Positions 8,092 to 16,349 of a stretch of DNA of 60,359 nucleotides are shown here, one piece after another. The translations under genes were made by a program, and so were the position numbers. The DNA comes from Mycobacterium sp. E3198. GTDB taxonomy: Bacteria > Actinomycetota > Actinomycetes > Mycobacteriales > Mycobacteriaceae. Positions within the stretch are counted from its first letter, which is position 1; each line of letters starts with the position of its first letter. The notes beneath the pieces were generated by a model that saw only the letters and a program-made list of their open reading frames with translations, had not been told where the DNA came from and ran no database searches. The stretch lies in NCBI RefSeq assembly GCF_001667015.1, contig NZ_LZIS01000186.1, positions 1-60,359 of the forward strand, written 5' to 3'.

Positions 8092-8481
8092 TCAATCACC
8101 GCGGGTGTCGCGGCGCAGCGGGTGATCCCCCGGAACCTCGACGAAAATGAGCGTGATGCCGTCCGGATCGGTGACGTGCATCTCGTGCAGGCCCCACGGT
8201 TCGCGGCGCGCCTCGCGGGCGATCGGTACCCCCCGGCCCTGCAGCTCGGCCTGGGTCGCGGCGATGTCGCGGACCTGGAGCCACAGCGCACCCGGGAAGG
8301 GCCCCCGGGAGTGGTCGGGTGAGCCGTAACCGGCGAGCTCCAGCAAAGACTGTCCGGCGTAAAACACGGTGCCCGCGCCGTATTCGCGGGCGATCGCCAG
8401 CCCGATCTCGTCTCGGTAGAAGCTCAGCGACCGCTGATAGTCCGCCGGCCGGAGCAGCATCCGGCTGGCCAGGATCTCCAT
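8092..8481 (-). CDS. Glyoxalase/bleomycin-resistance (VOC) family protein (Rv0546c-like)
   Basis: A 129-residue VOC-superfamily protein made of two beta-alpha-beta-beta-beta modules (SLSFYRDEIGLAIAREYG and GLHEMHVTDPDGITLIFVEVPGD). The C-terminal HVTDPDGITLIFVE strand is typical. Whether a full metal site (His/Glu) is present is unclear from inspection. I chose ATG 8481 because it gives the family length (Rv0546c, 128 residues); the frame continues about 19 codons upstream. It lies between the pitA and SDR genes as in M. tuberculosis. Substrate unknown. Confidence 0.82.
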   Translation of the reverse strand: MEILASRMLLRPADYQRSLSFYRDEIGLAIAREYGAGTVFYAGQSLLELAGYGSPDHSRGPFPGALWLQVRDIAATQAELQGRGVPIAREARREPWGLHEMHVTDPDGITLIFVEVPGDHPLRRDTRGD

Positions 8482-8527
8482 AGCTTCGTGTCTATCACGC
8501 GCGGCGGCTGCGATGGTGTCCCAGAGG

Positions 8528-9418
8528 TCAGGCCTCACGGTTGGGTTGGATGCTCTGCCGCTGCATGAGGGTATTGACCCACCGCGGGCCGAACGTGTCC
8601 AGCGCCTTGGCCGCGATCGCCATCCGGGGCGCGATCCGCACCGGCCGGGTGCGCGCCGCGGTGATCATCCACTCGGCGGCCTCCTGCGACGTCAGCGCCG
8701 GCATCCCGTCGTAGGCCTTCGTCGGCGCGATCATCGGCGTGGCCACCAAGGGGTAGTACAGCGTCGTCGAATGCACGCCCTTGCGGCCCCACTCGGTTTC
8801 CACCACCCGGCTCACCGTCGACAGCGCGGCCTTCGACGCGTTGTAGACCGAGAACAGCGGCGACGCCTCCGACAGCACGCCCCACGTCGAGACGTTGATG
8901 ATGTGGCCGTCGCCGCGCTCGAGCATCCCTGGCGCCAGCCCGCGGATCAGCCGCAGCGGCGCGTAGTAGTTGAGCACCATGGTCCGCTCGACGTCGTGCC
9001 AGCGTTCCAGCGACTCGGCCAGGGGCCGGCGGATGGACCGGCCGGCGTTGTTGATCAGGATGTCGATGCCGCCGAGGCGCTTCTCGACGTCGGCCACCAG
9101 CGCGTCGACGGCGTCCATGTCCGAGACGTCGCACGGGATCGCGATGGCGGCGCCGCCCGCCTTGGTGATCCGGTCCGCCAGGTCATCGAGCAGGTCCTGG
9201 CGGCGGGCGACGACGACCACCGTCGCTCCTTCGCGGGCCAGCTGTTCGGCCCCGGCCTCGCCGATGCCCGACGATGCCCCGGTCAGCAGGATCCGCTTGC
9301 CGTCGAGCTCGACCGGTTTGATCGCGGGCCGGTTGACCAGGATTTGCGGCGACGCGGGCGGTCGCATGGTCGCCAGCACCAGCTGGTCTCTGATCCTGCC
9401 GAGGGGACTCTTGCTCAC
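8528..9418 (-). CDS. Short-chain dehydrogenase/reductase (Rv0547c-like)
   Basis: A 296-residue classical SDR. The dinucleotide-binding [10 protein letters not shown] glycine motif is at about residues 47-56, NNAG is present near 127, and the catalytic YNASK (Tyr/Lys) follows an upstream Ser. An approximately 35-residue N-terminal extension precedes the Rossmann fold and is seen in the Rv0547c group. It probably oxidises or reduces an alcohol or ketone with NAD(P); the substrate is unknown. The ATG at 9418 lies just downstream of menB on the same strand, so it may be read through from menB. Confidence 0.85.
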   Translation of the reverse strand: MSKSPLGRIRDQLVLATMRPPASPQILVNRPAIKPVELDGKRILLTGASSGIGEAGAEQLAREGATVVVVARRQDLLDDLADRITKAGGAAIAIPCDVSDMDAVDALVADVEKRLGGIDILINNAGRSIRRPLAESLERWHDVERTMVLNYYAPLRLIRGLAPGMLERGDGHIINVSTWGVLSEASPLFSVYNASKAALSTVSRVVETEWGRKGVHSTTLYYPLVATPMIAPTKAYDGMPALTSQEAAEWMITAARTRPVRIAPRMAIAAKALDTFGPRWVNTLMQRQSIQPNREA

Positions 9419-9450
9419 GTGGGGAGTCTAGGCGGGTGCCCGAAGCCACC

Positions 9451-10353
9451 TCAGAAGTAGCGCGGGAAGGGGCTCCAGTCCGGCGGCCTCTTCTCCAGGA
9501 AGGCGTCGCGGCCCTCGACGGCCTCGTCGGTCATGTACGCCAGGCGGGTCGCCTCCCCGGCGAACAGCTGCTGGCCCACCAGCCCGTCGTCGAGCAGGTT
9601 GAACGCGAACTTCAGCATGCGTTGCGCCTGAGGGGATTTCGCGTTGATCTCGGTCGCCCACTGCACGCCGACGCGCTCCAGGTCGGCGTGGTCGACGACC
9701 TCGTTGACCGCACCCATGTGGTGCATCTGCTCGGCGGTGTACTCCCGGCCCAAAAAGAAGATCTCGCGGGCGAACTTCTGACCCACCTGCCGCGCCAAAT
9801 AGGCGCTGCCGTAACCGCCGTCGAAGCTGCCGACATCGGCGTCGGTCTGCTTGAAGCGCGCGTGCTCGCGGCTGGCCAGGGTGAGATCGCACACCACATG
9901 CAGGCTGTGGCCCCCGCCCGCGGCCCAGCCGTTGACCAGACAGATCACCACCTTGGGCATGAACCGGATCAACCGCTGCACCTCGAGGATGTGCAGCCGA
10001 CCGGCGCGCGCGGCGTCGACGGTGTCGGCGGTTTCCCCGCTCGCGTACTGGTAGCCGGAGCGGCCGCGGATGCGCTGATCGCCGCCGGAGCAAAACGCCC
10101 AGCCGCCGTCCTTGGGCGACGGGCCGTTGCCGGTCAGCAGCACCACCCCGACGTCGGGCGACATGCGGGCGTGATCGAGCGCCCGGTACAGCTCGTCGAC
10201 CGTGTGCGGCCGAAACGCGTTGCGCACCTCGGGACGGTCGAACGCCACCCGCACGGTGGCGTCGTCGACGTGGCGGTGGTAGCTGATGTCGGTCAGGTCG
10301 CCGAATCCGTCGACGGGACGCCACGCCTGCGCATCAAAGGGGTTGGCACTCAA
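9451..10353 (-). CDS. menB: 1,4-dihydroxy-2-naphthoyl-CoA synthase
   Basis: A 300-residue crotonase-fold enzyme that closes the second ring of menaquinone by a Dieckmann-type condensation of O-succinylbenzoyl-CoA. The oxyanion-hole segment GGWAFCSGGDQRIRG and NGWAAGGGHSLHVVCD are near-identical to M. tuberculosis MenB, and SFDGGYGSAY carries the catalytic Asp/Tyr region. It ends WSPFPRYF as in M. tuberculosis. The proposed start is TTG 10353, overlapping the stop of the upstream secreted-protein gene (TTGA). An M. tuberculosis-like longer N-terminus (GRSSTAL) is also open but lies inside that gene. Unlike M. tuberculosis, no vapBC3 pair separates menB from fadD8; other genes do. Confidence 0.93.
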   Translation of the reverse strand: MSANPFDAQAWRPVDGFGDLTDISYHRHVDDATVRVAFDRPEVRNAFRPHTVDELYRALDHARMSPDVGVVLLTGNGPSPKDGGWAFCSGGDQRIRGRSGYQYASGETADTVDAARAGRLHILEVQRLIRFMPKVVICLVNGWAAGGGHSLHVVCDLTLASREHARFKQTDADVGSFDGGYGSAYLARQVGQKFAREIFFLGREYTAEQMHHMGAVNEVVDHADLERVGVQWATEINAKSPQAQRMLKFAFNLLDDGLVGQQLFAGEATRLAYMTDEAVEGRDAFLEKRPPDWSPFPRYF

Positions 10354-11048
10354 GGCTGTCGAACTCCGTCCTTGCTGAGGGTGAGGTCGCCGCAGCTGAT
10401 GGTCTGCGCGGAGACCACCGCGGGGTCCTGCGCGGAGGCGGCCGTCAGGGTGTCGGACGCTCCGATGGTAGCCAGCGTGCCGTTGAGGTCGATCTCGGTG
10501 CGGCGCACCGTCCACTGGCCGTCCTCGTTCGCGGCCCGCAACCCGAGCAGGTGACGGCCCGGCATGGGCGGGCCGAGGTTGCCGCACCCGATTCCGGTGC
10601 CGTTGTCCCGCAGGTCCTGCAGGTCGAACAGGAACGGGGCGCCCTGGTTGTCGGTGACGGTCTGCAATCGGCAGTCGGCGAACACGTACAGGTGCGCGCC
10701 GCGGCCGTCGCTGACGATGACCTGGTGCTGCCCATCCTGCTGGGCGTCGATCGCCAAGGCGGTCAACGGGATTGGGCTGGCCGAGGACACCTCCACGTCG
10801 GAGTTGGCGCCGCTTGCCGTCGTGATCCCGACGACCCGAACGGTCCGGCCGGAGCCGTCGCGAAACTGCCCGACCCACAACGTGTCCGGCTGGCCGTCCC
10901 AGTCCAGATCGCTGACCGTGCGCTGGGCCGCGCCGGGCGGGGGAGGCGCGCCGCCGGGCGCGCAGCCCGTCGTGGCCGACGACCGCGGCGCGGGCACGGC
11001 CAGGCAGGCGGCCGCGAGCAGGGCCACCACCGGCACCGCGCGCCGCAT
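10350..11048 (-). CDS. Secreted FG-GAP/VCBS-like protein of unknown function
   Basis: A 232-residue exported protein. The N-terminus MRRAVPVVALLAAACLAVPA is a signal peptide. The mature part begins with DLDWDGQPDTLWVG, an Asp-rich FG-GAP/VCBS-like calcium-loop motif, followed by beta-rich repeats and a pair of late Cys residues (GCGNLG, ISCGDL). The architecture suggests an extracytoplasmic beta-propeller-like fold, but only one clear repeat is visible. The stop overlaps the proposed menB start. It lies in the segment that replaces vapBC3 of M. tuberculosis. Function unknown. Confidence 0.75.
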   Translation of the reverse strand: MRRAVPVVALLAAACLAVPAPRSSATTGCAPGGAPPPPGAAQRTVSDLDWDGQPDTLWVGQFRDGSGRTVRVVGITTASGANSDVEVSSASPIPLTALAIDAQQDGQHQVIVSDGRGAHLYVFADCRLQTVTDNQGAPFLFDLQDLRDNGTGIGCGNLGPPMPGRHLLGLRAANEDGQWTVRRTEIDLNGTLATIGASDTLTAASAQDPAVVSAQTISCGDLTLSKDGVRQP

Positions 11049-11053
11049 CGCTG

Positions 11054-11509
11054 CTACACCGGGTCCAGTCGGAACACCGCGCAGCGGCCGGCCAGCGCTT
11101 CGAATTCCTCGGGCCGGCCGTCGGTGACCAGTCCGGCCCGCTTCATGAAGCCGACGCCGGTGGGCACCTCGGTGGGGAAGGCGCGCAGGATCGGCCGGGC
11201 GTCGTCGGGTGACAGCTCCACCATCCGGACCGTGTCGACGCGCCGGCCCCGGGCCACCGTCGCCTGGCCGGCGGCGCGCACGTTGGCCACCCAGTCGGCA
11301 CCCGGAAACCCGGCGACGACGAACTGTTGCCCGTCGACGCTCATCGGGGTCACCGGCGTCGAGCGGTCGCGGCCGGACCTGCGCCCCTTGACCGTCAACA
11401 CGACGGGGCTCTCGCCGCCGAAACTCATTCCGAGCCGCGACATCCGGATGAAGACCTTGTTGGCCGGCTTCAGCCACCACGGCGGCCGGACCGGCTTGTC
11501 ATCGCCCAC
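11054..11509 (-). CDS. Deazaflavin (F420)-dependent nitroreductase-family oxidoreductase
   Basis: A 151-residue protein of the split-barrel Ddn/FDOR-A family. The family hallmark TVKGRRSGRDRSTPVTPM occupies about residues 39-56, followed by VDGQQFVVAGFPGADWVANVRAAG. Mycobacterial members use reduced F420 to reduce quinones or nitro compounds at the membrane. It lies between an aldo/keto reductase and a secreted-protein gene, only 10 bases from the former, so the three likely share a transcript starting at the TetR-controlled promoter near 12.4 kb. A role in quinone redox would suit the menaquinone neighbourhood but is an inference. Confidence 0.85.
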   Translation of the reverse strand: MGDDKPVRPPWWLKPANKVFIRMSRLGMSFGGESPVVLTVKGRRSGRDRSTPVTPMSVDGQQFVVAGFPGADWVANVRAAGQATVARGRRVDTVRMVELSPDDARPILRAFPTEVPTGVGFMKRAGLVTDGRPEEFEALAGRCAVFRLDPV

Positions 11510-11519
11510 GGCGGCGACG

Positions 11520-12371
11520 TTACCCGCCGGGTCGCGACTCCAGCCGCGCGAGTACGTCGGCGCTCAGCGCGACCTTGCCGGCACCGATGTTCTCCTCGAG
11601 GTGCGCCACAGTTCGCGTGCCCGGAATGAGCAATGTGTTGGGGGAGTGGGCCAGTAACCATGCCAGTCCCACTTGGGCTGGCGTAGCGCCGATTTCGCCG
11701 GCGACCTCGACCACCACCGCGTCGTCGGTGACCTTGGGAAAACCCGGGAACGCCGAGCCCAGGGGGAAGTAGGGCACCCACGCAATGCCCTCGGAGCTGC
11801 ACAGGTCGAGCGTCTCCTCCTGCGAGCGGTCGAGCAGGCTATAGGCGTTCTGCACGCACGCGATCCCCGCGGGCAGGGCCCGGCGCACCACGTCGAGCGG
11901 CACGCTGCTCACGCCGATCGCGCCGATCTTGCCCTCGTCACGCAGCGCGATCATCTCGGCGAGTTGGTCCTCGAGGTCGACCTCCTGGTCGCCCTCGACG
12001 GCCGCGCTCGGCCCGAGGTCCATGCGCCGCAGGTTCACCACCGGAACGCGGTCCAGGCCGAGCTGGCGCAGGTCGTCTTCGACGGCGGCGCGCAGCTCCG
12101 CGGGCCGCTGCGCGGCGGTCAGGGGCATCGGGTCGGCACCGGTGTAGCGCGCACCGACCTTGCTGACGATGACGAGGCCGTCGGGGTAGGGGGCCAGCGC
12201 CGCCCGGATTCGGCGGTTGACCTCGCCGGGGCCGTAGAACGACGCGGTGTCGATGTGGTTGACGCCGAGCTCGACCGCGCGCCGCAGCACGCCGGTCGCG
12301 TCCTCCGGTGTGGCCTCGAACAGCTGCATTGCGCCGTAGCCGACGCGGCCGACGGTGGGAAAGGTTGTCAT
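11520..12371 (-). CDS. Aldo/keto reductase family oxidoreductase
   Basis: A 283-residue TIM-barrel AKR. The catalytic Asp and Tyr lie in HIDTASFYGPGEVNRRI and the catalytic Lys in LVIVSKVG. The usual His of the tetrad (LHxxD) is replaced: the sequence reads VVNLRRMD. The C-terminal LIPGTRTVAHLEENIGAG is the NADP phosphate-binding region. It transcribes divergently from a TetR gene, with two identical operator boxes between them, so it is very likely repressed by that regulator. It heads a probable operon with the F420-type oxidoreductase and the secreted protein. Substrate unknown. Confidence 0.87.
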   Translation of the reverse strand: MTTFPTVGRVGYGAMQLFEATPEDATGVLRRAVELGVNHIDTASFYGPGEVNRRIRAALAPYPDGLVIVSKVGARYTGADPMPLTAAQRPAELRAAVEDDLRQLGLDRVPVVNLRRMDLGPSAAVEGDQEVDLEDQLAEMIALRDEGKIGAIGVSSVPLDVVRRALPAGIACVQNAYSLLDRSQEETLDLCSSEGIAWVPYFPLGSAFPGFPKVTDDAVVVEVAGEIGATPAQVGLAWLLAHSPNTLLIPGTRTVAHLEENIGAGKVALSADVLARLESRPGG

Positions 12372-12401
12372 GGTGATCCCGTCTGACACACTGGTAGGAA
12401 T

Positions 12402-12417
12402 GCGGAGGACCCTCCGC
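12402..12417. promoter_or_regulatory. TetR operator, distal copy (AKR side)
   Basis: Perfect inverted repeat GCGGAGG-AC-CCTCCGC (7-bp arms), repeated 38 bp away in front of the TetR gene. It lies about 30 bp upstream of the aldo/keto reductase ATG, well placed to block its transcription. Confidence 0.75.
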
Positions 12418-12439
12418 TTTAACCGAAGCCTAGCAGAAA

Positions 12440-12453
12440 CGGAGGACCCTCCG
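12440..12453. promoter_or_regulatory. TetR operator, proximal copy, containing the Shine-Dalgarno of tetR
   Basis: CGGAGG-AC-CCTCCG inverted repeat, the same box as at 12402-12417 (shared run CGGAGGACCCTCCGCTT). Its left arm GGAGG (12441-12445) is also the only good ribosome-binding site for the TTG start at 12455. Confidence 0.75.
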
Positions 12454-12454
12454 C

Positions 12455-13006
12455 TTGGCTGAACCGAGCCGGTCCGACGCGCGGCGCAACCGCGAGAAGC
12501 TGCTCGAGGTGGCCACCGCGGCGTTCGCCGGCGCGCAGGGGCGACCGGTGTCACTGGAGTCGATCGCGCGCGACGCCGGCGTCGGGATCGGCACGCTCTA
12601 CCGCCATTTCCCGAACCGGGAGGCCCTCGTCGAGGCGATCTACCGCGCCGAGCTCGCCGAGGTGGCCGCGGCGGCCGAAGAGCTGCTCCAGCGGCACCCG
12701 CCCAGGGCGGCCCTGCGGCGCTGGATGGACCGTTACGCCGGCTTCGTGGCCACCAAGCGCGAGATGGCCGAGTCGTTACACGCGATCTTCGACTCGGGCG
12801 CTCTTGCGCCCAGCCAGACGCGCGACAGCATCGTCGGCGCCGTCGACCTGCTGCTGCGGGCCGGCGCCGACGACGGCAGTGTGCGCCCCGACGTGCAGGC
12901 CGACGACGTGGTGTCCAGCCTGATCGGGATCTTCCTGGCCAGCGGTTCGCCGGAGCAGACGGGCCGCATGCTGGACCTGTTGGTGGCCGGGGTGACGGCT
13001 CCCTGA
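12455..13006 (+). CDS. TetR-family repressor
   Basis: A 183-residue TetR/AcrR repressor. The HTH is at about residues 13-58 (LLEVATAAFAGAQGRPVSLE, then IARDAGVGIGTLYRHFPNRE). The GIGTLYRHF recognition-helix stretch is a common one in the family, consistent with a GC-rich palindromic operator. The C-terminal domain matches the common SbtR-type helical bundle. The start is TTG 12455, directly behind the operator-embedded ribosome-binding site. It probably represses itself and the divergent aldo/keto reductase operon. The ligand is likely an aldehyde or ketone substrate of the AKR (inference). Confidence 0.9.
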   Translation: MAEPSRSDARRNREKLLEVATAAFAGAQGRPVSLESIARDAGVGIGTLYRHFPNREALVEAIYRAELAEVAAAAEELLQRHPPRAALRRWMDRYAGFVATKREMAESLHAIFDSGALAPSQTRDSIVGAVDLLLRAGADDGSVRPDVQADDVVSSLIGIFLASGSPEQTGRMLDLLVAGVTAP

Positions 13007-13070
13007 TCGCCGAGCGTCACGCCAGCGTGACCGCGGACGCCCAGCGCCACGCCAGCGTGACGCTCGGCGA
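13007..13070. terminator. Long dyad between convergent genes (bidirectional terminator-like)
   Basis: The arms TCGCCGAGCGTCACGC (13007-13022) and GCGTGACGCTCGGCGA (13055-13070) are perfect 16-bp inverted repeats. Each also adjoins a nested CACGCCAGCGTGAC palindrome. The dyad fills the gap between the TetR gene and the convergent fadD8. There is no U-tract, as is usual in mycobacteria. Confidence 0.65.
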
Positions 13071-13076
13071 AAGCGA

Positions 13077-14678
13077 TCAGCCGACCGCGCGGCCGGCGCC
13101 CTCCCAGAACCGCGCCCGCACCGACTTCTTGTCGGGCTTGCCGAGCGCGGTCACCGGCACCGAGTCGACGACGATCACCTGCTTGGGCGACTGCACCGAA
13201 CCCTTGCGTTCCTTGACCGCGGACTGGATCTCGACGGTCACCCGCGCCACCGCCTCCTCGTCGGAGGGGTGGTCGGGCCGCAGCACGATCACCGCGGTGA
13301 CGGCTTCGCCCCACTTGTCGTCCGGCGTGCCGATCACGCACACCTGCGCGACGGCCGGGTGTTCGGCGACGACGTCCTCGACCTCGCGCGGGAACACGTT
13401 GAACCCGCCGGTGACGATCATGTCCTTGACCCGGTCGACGATGTACCAGAAGCCGTCCTCGTCCTCGCGGGCCATGTCACCGGTGTGCAGCCAGCCGTCC
13501 TTGAACGTCTTGGCCGTCTCCTCCGGCAGATTCCAGTAACCGCCGGAAAGCAGTGGTCCGGACACACAGATCTCGCCGACCTCGCCCTGCGGCACGGGGT
13601 TGCCGTCGGCGTCCAGCAGTGCCGTGCGGGCGAACAGGGTGGGCCGGCCGCAGGAGGTGAGCCGCTTCTCGTCGTGGTCCTTCTTGGCCAGATACGAGAT
13701 CACCATCGGTGCTTCGGACTGCCCGTAGTACTGGGCGAAGATCGGCCCGAAGCGGCGGATGGCCTCGGCCAACCGCACCGGGTTCATCGCCGAGGCGCCG
13801 TAATACACGGTCTCCAGCGAGGACAGGTCACGGGTGTGCGAATCGGGGTGGTCCATCAGCGCGTAGATCATCGACGGCACCAGCATGGTCGCGGTGATCT
13901 TCTGCTCCTCGATCACGCGCAGCACCTCGGCCGGGTCGAACTTGGTCAACACCACCAGCTCGCCGCCCTTGATGATGGTCGGCACGAAGAACGCCGCCCC
14001 GGCATGTGACAGCGGGGTGCACATCAAAAAGCGCGGGTTCTCGGGCCACTCCCACTCGGCGAGCTGGATCGTGGTCATGGTGGTGATCGACTGCGCGGTG
14101 CCCAGCACACCCTTGGGCTTGCCGGTGGTGCCGCCGGTGTAGGCCATCCCGCCGATGTGATCGGGCGGAAGCTCGGCCGCCACCAGCGGCTTGGGCGGAT
14201 ACTTCGCGGCCTCGGCCGACAAGTCGGTGGCCACGCCCCGCAACGCCTCGGGTACCGGGCCGATGGTCAGGATCTGCTTGAGGGCGGGCACCTTCTCGAG
14301 CAGGCCCAGCGCCCGCTCGACGAACATCGGGTTGGGGTCGATGATCAGCGAGCTGACCCCGGCGTCGGAGAGCACGTATGCGTGATCGTCGAGCGAGCCC
14401 AGCGGGTGCAGCGCCACGCGCCGGTAACCCTGCGTCTGGCCGGCGCCGATGATCATCAGCACCTCCGGCCGGTTCAGCGACAGCAGCCCGACGGTGGCGC
14501 CGGTGCCCGCACCGAGTGCCTCGAACGCCTGGATGTACTGGCTGATGCGCTCGGCGAGCTGCCCGCCGGTCAGCGTGGTGTCGCCGAGATGCAGCACCGG
14601 CTTGTTCTTGTTGCGCTTGAGCGCACCGACTGTCAGGTGCCCGGAATGAATGGGATGGCGCAGCAGCTCGTCACTCAT
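13077..14678 (-). CDS. fadD8: Fatty-acid-CoA / acyl-CoA ligase (FadD8-like)
   Basis: A 533-residue full-length ANL-family ligase. The P-loop is AYTGGTTGKPKGVLG (about 180-194), YYGQSEAPM is the adenine-binding motif, the GWLHTGDMARED hinge lies near 415, and the C-terminal catalytic Lys is in LGKPDKKSVR. It activates a carboxylic acid (a fatty acid or similar) as its CoA thioester. Position and length match Rv0551c (FadD8). It is divergent from the amidohydrolase gene and convergent with the TetR gene. The real substrate is not known. Confidence 0.88.
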   Translation of the reverse strand: MSDELLRHPIHSGHLTVGALKRNKNKPVLHLGDTTLTGGQLAERISQYIQAFEALGAGTGATVGLLSLNRPEVLMIIGAGQTQGYRRVALHPLGSLDDHAYVLSDAGVSSLIIDPNPMFVERALGLLEKVPALKQILTIGPVPEALRGVATDLSAEAAKYPPKPLVAAELPPDHIGGMAYTGGTTGKPKGVLGTAQSITTMTTIQLAEWEWPENPRFLMCTPLSHAGAAFFVPTIIKGGELVVLTKFDPAEVLRVIEEQKITATMLVPSMIYALMDHPDSHTRDLSSLETVYYGASAMNPVRLAEAIRRFGPIFAQYYGQSEAPMVISYLAKKDHDEKRLTSCGRPTLFARTALLDADGNPVPQGEVGEICVSGPLLSGGYWNLPEETAKTFKDGWLHTGDMAREDEDGFWYIVDRVKDMIVTGGFNVFPREVEDVVAEHPAVAQVCVIGTPDDKWGEAVTAVIVLRPDHPSDEEAVARVTVEIQSAVKERKGSVQSPKQVIVVDSVPVTALGKPDKKSVRARFWEGAGRAVG

Positions 14679-14744
14679 GTGGCCAGACTAGAACGTGTTG
14701 CAATTCCGGTGAGCCGGACCCTCCACGCACTAGCATCCCTGCAC

Positions 14745-16349
14745 ATGGGGCAGGCAGATCTCGTCGTCACCGGGACCGTACTGACCGTCGACGAGGCGCG
14801 GCCCACGGCCGAGGCGCTCGCCGTGGCCGACGGCCGGATCGTCGCCGTCGGCACGCGCGACGACATCGCCGGTCACGTCGGCCCGAACACCCGCACCCTC
14901 GACGTGGGTGACGGCTGCGTGATGCCGGGATTCGTTGAGGCGCATGGTCATCCGCTGATGGAGGCCCTCGCGCTGTCGGACCGCATCGTCGACATCCGCC
15001 CGGTCACGCTGCCCCGCGCCGACGACGTCGTCGCGGCGGTGGGGCGCGAGGTCAAGGCGCGGGGAGCCGCCGGCGCCTACCTCAACGGGTGGGATCCGCT
15101 GTTGCAGAACGGGCTTCCCGACCCGACGCTGGCCTGGCTCGACGCGGTCGCGCCCGACGGTCCGCTGGTGATCATCCACAACTCCGGGCACAAGGCGTAT
15201 TTCAACTCGCACGCCGCCGGGCGCTCCGGCCTGACCCGGGACACCCCCGACCCCAAGGGCGCCCGGTTCGGCCGCGACGCGCACGGCGAACTCGACGGCA
15301 CCGCCGAGGAGACCGGCGCCGTGTTCCCGCTGCTGGCCGGGGCCATCGAGCCCGGCGACTACCCGGCGATGCTGCGCGCCGAATGCGCCCGGCTCAACCG
15401 CGCCGGGCTGACCACCTGCTCCGAGATGGCGTTCGACCCGGCGTTCGGGCCGCTGGTCGAGCAACTGCGCGACGACCTGACGGTCCGGCTGCGCACCTAC
15501 GAGATCTCCAACCCGCAGATGCGCACCGACGCCACCCCGGGTCAGGGCGACGACATGCTGCGCCAGGTCGGCATCAAGATCTGGGTGGACGGCTCGCCGT
15601 GGGTCGGCAACATCGCGTTGTCGTTTCCGTACCTGGACACCGAGGCCACCCGCGCCATCGGCGTGCCGCCGGGTTCCTGCGGGCACGCCAACTACACCCG
15701 CGAGCAGCTGGCCGAGATCGTCGACGCCTATTTTCCGCTGGGCTGGCCGATGGCCTGCCACGTGCAGGGCGACGTCGGCGTCGACACGATCCTGGACGTC
15801 TACGAGGAGGCGCTGCAGCGCCACCCGCGCCCCGACCACCGGCTGCGCCTCGAGCACGTCGGCGCCATCCGGCCCGAGCAACTCCAGCGGGCCGCCGACC
15901 TCGGCGTCACCTGCAGCATCTTCGTCGACCAGATCCACTACTGGGGCGACATCCTCGTCGACGGCCTGTTCGGGCCCGAGCGCGGATCCCGGTGGATGCC
16001 GGCGGGTTCCGCGGTGGCCACCGGCATGCGGATCTCGTTGCACAACGACCCGCCGGTCACCCCCGAGGAGCCGCTGCGCAACATCAGCGTGGCCGTGACG
16101 CGCACGGCGCCCAGCGGCCGGGTGCTGGCGCCCGAGGAGCGGCTGACCGTCGAGCAGGCGATCCGCGCGCAGACCATCGACGCCGCCTGGCAGCTGTTCT
16201 CCGACGACGTGATCGGCTCGCTGCAGGTCGGCAAGTACGCGGACCTGGTGGTGCTGTCGGCCGATCCCCGAACGGTCCCGCCGGAACGGATCGCCGACCT
16301 CGAGGTGCGCGCCACGTTTCTGGCGGGCCGCCAGGTTCACGGCCGGTGA
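14745..16349 (+). CDS. Amidohydrolase of the YtcJ/exoenzyme-regulatory type (Rv0552-like)
   Basis: A 534-residue metal-dependent hydrolase. The N-terminal beta-sandwich strand ADLVVTGTVLTVDE and GDGCVMPGFVEAHGH (HxH metal ligands) are followed by a TIM barrel with RLEHVG and HNDPPV metal-site segments. The C-terminal LQVGKYADLVVLSADP strand is typical of amidohydrolases. The ATG at 14745 gives exactly the length of Rv0552. The stop overlaps the menC GTG (GTGA), so it is translated with menC although no role in menaquinone synthesis is known. Substrate unknown. Confidence 0.87.
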   Translation: MGQADLVVTGTVLTVDEARPTAEALAVADGRIVAVGTRDDIAGHVGPNTRTLDVGDGCVMPGFVEAHGHPLMEALALSDRIVDIRPVTLPRADDVVAAVGREVKARGAAGAYLNGWDPLLQNGLPDPTLAWLDAVAPDGPLVIIHNSGHKAYFNSHAAGRSGLTRDTPDPKGARFGRDAHGELDGTAEETGAVFPLLAGAIEPGDYPAMLRAECARLNRAGLTTCSEMAFDPAFGPLVEQLRDDLTVRLRTYEISNPQMRTDATPGQGDDMLRQVGIKIWVDGSPWVGNIALSFPYLDTEATRAIGVPPGSCGHANYTREQLAEIVDAYFPLGWPMACHVQGDVGVDTILDVYEEALQRHPRPDHRLRLEHVGAIRPEQLQRAADLGVTCSIFVDQIHYWGDILVDGLFGPERGSRWMPAGSAVATGMRISLHNDPPVTPEEPLRNISVAVTRTAPSGRVLAPEERLTVEQAIRAQTIDAAWQLFSDDVIGSLQVGKYADLVVLSADPRTVPPERIADLEVRATFLAGRQVHGR

